DNA from: Olsenella sp.
GTDB lineage: Bacteria; Actinomycetota; Coriobacteriia; Coriobacteriales; Atopobiaceae
Direction of reading: 5' to 3'
Assembly (NCBI GenBank): GCA_022648325.1
Contig: JALCMG010000002.1
Span: forward strand, 62,001-126,000
DNA length: 64,000 bases
This document shows, piece by piece, positions 61,602 through 64,000 of the stretch. How positions within the stretch are numbered: the first letter of the stretch is position 1; each line of letters begins with the position of its first letter. The notes beneath the pieces were generated by a model, which did no database searches, was not told where the DNA came from, and worked only from the letters and a program-made list of their open reading frames with translations. The position numbers and the translations under genes are program-made.

Positions 61602-61970
61602 GGGAATCGACCTCCGAAAGATGTTTGGGCTATTTGTGGTTTTTTCAAGCGAACAGCATAACCCGCATCAAGGCGCGTTTATTGCCAAACGTTGCTAACC
61701 ACAGCCACATCTAACTCGGAACCAGCACAAGCAAAGCTTCTTAACTGAACCTCTCTCGCTAACTCTCTCGGCGAGAACTTACTCATGCGCGTCCCACTCT
61801 GGTTCTCAAGAGCTTTAAGGGAGCCACGATTGCCCTTCCAACTTTATAGGTGTGCGAGTTCTGGAGTCGTCTAAGCTCCATTTCGAGTCTCGATGTCTTT
61901 TCCATCTCATCTCGCAGCACATCCGCCATTCGGGCGTTTTGCTGCTTGTTTCGCAATGTAATCGAGCCTA
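61602..61970. other. Intergenic region, no feature recognised
   Basis: About 370 bp, lower in GC than its surroundings. It holds the end of the glycosyltransferase transcript and probably the promoter of the broken gene. No open frame with a ribosome site and no clear hairpin with a T-run was seen. Confidence 0.35.
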
Positions 61971-64000
61971 TTACCCACGACCGCGAAGGCCGCGGCTGAT
62001 GGATTTGAGCACTTCTCGGCGGGCACTTCCCACAGGCGCGATGGGGTCGACAATATGGCGGAGCGGGTTCTCTTCGCCAACCGCACGGGGCGGCTTCATG
62101 AACTCGTGAACCCTATCGGTGTACTCGTTGTTGATGAAGTCCATCACGCGGGACTCCGCCTGGCCAACGTCGACCTTGTGAAGCCCGGCAAGAATAGCCT
62201 CGTAGAACGGCGTCTCGCGAGCGTAGCTCCAGAAGTGCTCGGAAAGGTCAATCCACCCATAGGTCCACGGCTTTGCGGCACCGGCGTAATGGACAATCTT
62301 GGGATTACGACGGGACGTCAGGTAGGCATCGTAGGCGGCAGCGGGCGCGTTGGGATAGAGCGCAGTCGCCCTGTGGAAGATGTCGTTCGTGACATTCCAC
62401 GATGCATCGAGGTAGGTAACTCTCCCCTCGCACTCGGAATTGAGGACATCCTGATCGTTGTAGATGAAATCAGGCCGTTGAGAAACTTTAAGCCACTCGG
62501 ACACCTTGTGCAGCCTGCGCATAGCCCTCGTGTTGAGCACCAGCACACCCGCCTGGAAGTAGTCGTAAGGATTCCTCATCTTAAGGACGTCACGTGTGTA
62601 CTTCATGCGATTGCCGTCCGCAAGGTTGAGGTTGGCAAGATAGTCGACATCGCGTGTGGCAGCCACGAGGTTGTCACCAAGCTCGGTGTCAAAGAGCTGG
62701 GCAACGTCACCCTCGACCACAAGGTCAGAGTCAAGGTAGAGCACCTTGTCGTAGGCAGACAGCACGTCCTGCACAAGGAAGCGGTAGTAGGTCTCCACTG
62801 AGATGTGCTCATTGTTGGTGCCCAGGTCGTAGTCAGCGACCATGCGCCACACGTCGAAGAAGGTGATGCGCGCGTTGTCATAGCGTCCAAGATACTCGCA
62901 CATCGTCGTCTGGTGGTCCCCAGAGATGTTGCACGTGAGCACCACTATGTCATAGAAGCGCCCTGGGTTCGCGTTTCTCAGCATCGACTCGACGGCAACT
63001 GCCAGCACAGGCACGTAGGCATCGTCGGAGGCGAAGACCACGGGGACCACGTTGGGTTCCAGCACGGATTTGCGATCAATGAAGGCAGGAGTAAAGCTGG
63101 GCTCTGGCTCGGGGTTCTCAAAGTGGACGCACTGGAGCTGCTTGGTCTTCCATGCGGCTCCCGCACCCGTGCGCATGGCATGCAGATACCACACGTTGAA
63201 GAGGCGCTCTGCCAGGTGTCCGGGGGTGCGAACCGCCTCGCGGCTGTAGGTGGACATGTCCGTCTCGCGAATGAACTCGTCCAGCACGGGGAACAGGAAC
63301 TCGCAGTAGGACGAGAAGATCTCGTGACGCATGATGTACATGTTGCAGAAGCAGGAGCGCTCGCCACCAAGGAATGCGTCGAAGTCCTGGGAATAGTCGG
63401 GGAAGAGACGGTGCACGATTACCGCGCAACGGTTGAGGTCCTCGATGTGCAGCGCCGGCGCCGCAGCATAGTGCTCTCGAGGAGTCGAGAAGTCACCAGG
63501 GAAGTCGGCGAGGCGCTTAAAGCCAGTGGTAATCACGTCGTAGCCCTCGACGCAGGAACGAATGGTCTCATCGTCCAAGCCATAGCGCTTTATCGCCTCT
63601 TCGTCGATGAAGTCATCCATGACCTCACCGTAGGGGTTCTCCTCGTAGACGTTTGACGTGAAGTTGAAGTAGCGACGATAGTGGCAGAAGCCAACATAGG
63701 GTGAGGTGGTGTTCTTCCATGCCCAATACTGCGTCGTGAGCTCGCAGTACATGGGGTTCTTGTCCGAGATGTTCTCTCCCTCGTCGTCATGGAGCGCCCA
63801 GTCAAAGCGATTTGACTTGTTGCCCGGGCCAACCTGAACGGGCTGGAGGATGTTGCCCTTGGGTACCACAACGTCCTTGTGGGTCGTCACGAGAATGCGT
63901 ATGTCCTGAGACCCAAAGCCTGCCACGTGCTCTGCGTGGGCAATCTGGGTGAGGTGTACGTTCGCCCTGACTTTCATATAGCGCTCGCGTGAATAGTCGA
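61971..64000 (-). CDS. DUF4422-GT8 double glycosyltransferase (may extend beyond window)
   Basis: At least 668 residues. The first part (about 25-290) is DUF4422: DIRILVTTHKDVVVPKG, YWAWKNTTSPYVGFCHYRRY, FCNMYIMRHEIF. The second part (about 315-600) is family GT8, with VPVVFASDDAYVPVLAVAVE, the metal-binding DxD in VLYLDSDLVV, and YFQAGVLVLNTRAMR; IVHYAGAAKPW is the C-terminal patch. An internal ATG at 63977 is possible but has no ribosome site, and the frame is open to the window edge (DYSRERY), so the start is probably further right. It most likely builds a cell-surface glycan. Confidence 0.85.
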   Translation of the reverse strand, partial: DYSRERYMKVRANVHLTQIAHAEHVAGFGSQDIRILVTTHKDVVVPKGNILQPVQVGPGNKSNRFDWALHDDEGENISDKNPMYCELTTQYWAWKNTTSPYVGFCHYRRYFNFTSNVYEENPYGEVMDDFIDEEAIKRYGLDDETIRSCVEGYDVITTGFKRLADFPGDFSTPREHYAAAPALHIEDLNRCAVIVHRLFPDYSQDFDAFLGGERSCFCNMYIMRHEIFSSYCEFLFPVLDEFIRETDMSTYSREAVRTPGHLAERLFNVWYLHAMRTGAGAAWKTKQLQCVHFENPEPEPSFTPAFIDRKSVLEPNVVPVVFASDDAYVPVLAVAVESMLRNANPGRFYDIVVLTCNISGDHQTTMCEYLGRYDNARITFFDVWRMVADYDLGTNNEHISVETYYRFLVQDVLSAYDKVLYLDSDLVVEGDVAQLFDTELGDNLVAATRDVDYLANLNLADGNRMKYTRDVLKMRNPYDYFQAGVLVLNTRAMRRLHKVSEWLKVSQRPDFIYNDQDVLNSECEGRVTYLDASWNVTNDIFHRATALYPNAPAAAYDAYLTSRRNPKIVHYAGAAKPWTYGWIDLSEHFWSYARETPFYEAILAGLHKVDVGQAESRVMDFINNEYTDRVHEFMKPPRAVGEENPLRHIVDPIAPVGSARREVLKSISRGLRGRG

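Overview
The window is GC-rich bacterial chromosome with many GTG/TTG starts, short leaders and tightly overlapping genes. Several features suggest a Gram-positive actinobacterium of the Coriobacteriia, close to Olsenella or Atopobium: the division/cell-wall cluster order, an anti-sigma/SigF-type sigma pair, a mannose-family PTS with its DUF956 companion, an Asp23-nusB-xseB-tlyA-nadK-recN run, and an NlpC/P60-type secreted-protein remnant. This placement is inference from gene content; no rRNA or tRNA gene is visible to confirm it. Most of the first 42 kb is read from the minus strand.

Layout: (1) 1-9.8 kb is a division and cell-wall (dcw) cluster, mraZ-rsmH-ftsL-ftsI-murF-mraY-murD-ftsW-murG (murG cut by the window edge), with no murE; a 10-bp-periodic box array lies just upstream of mraZ. 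(2) 10.1-19.5 kb holds xerD and pyrG, then a PARG-like gene, recN, nadK, tlyA, xseB, nusB, an Asp23-family gene and efp. (3) 19.7-23.1 kb is a mannose-type PTS operon (manXYZ plus DUF956) that sits between efp and pepP. (4) 23.5-32.9 kb holds an M24 peptidase, a degenerate AroB-like gene, aroK, yqeG, mltG, ruvX, alaS and an AI-2E-family transporter. (5) 33.0-35.0 kb is a three-gene stress-sigma cassette. (6) 35.3-42.3 kb holds an ABC exporter, a Tat-exported GH3 lipoprotein, a small lipoprotein and rarA.

(7) 42.5-55.7 kb is accessory in character. It holds a class-I glutamine amidotransferase, an AAA/DUF4143 ATPase behind three regularly spaced palindromes, dgt, an ATP-grasp enzyme, an SGNH-GNAT fusion, a DNA-repair trio (deoxyinosine-type glycosylase, PPP phosphatase, Vsr), a zinc-dependent phospholipase-C-like protein, an MFS transporter and a nuclease-like gene bracketed by repeat arrays. 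(8) 55.8-60.5 kb is the arginine operon argC-argJ-argB-argD. (9) 60.7-64 kb holds a broken secreted NlpC/P60-like gene and a large DUF4422-GT8 glycosyltransferase that runs off the window.

The main undescribed-looking signals are four. First, a dispersed palindromic repeat whose full units are 53 bp bounded by 7-bp inverted ends; where two full units sit side by side the linker is 7 bp and the period 60 bp. There are eight full units at five intergenic sites, and the hairpins between paired units show compensatory changes. Second, three operator-like palindromes spaced by exactly 41 bp precede the DUF4143 ATPase. Third, an AroB homologue next to aroK has lost metal-binding and cofactor motifs. 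Fourth, an RsbW-like anti-sigma gene appears to lack its ATP-binding motifs and is joined to both neighbours by identical 8-nt overlaps.
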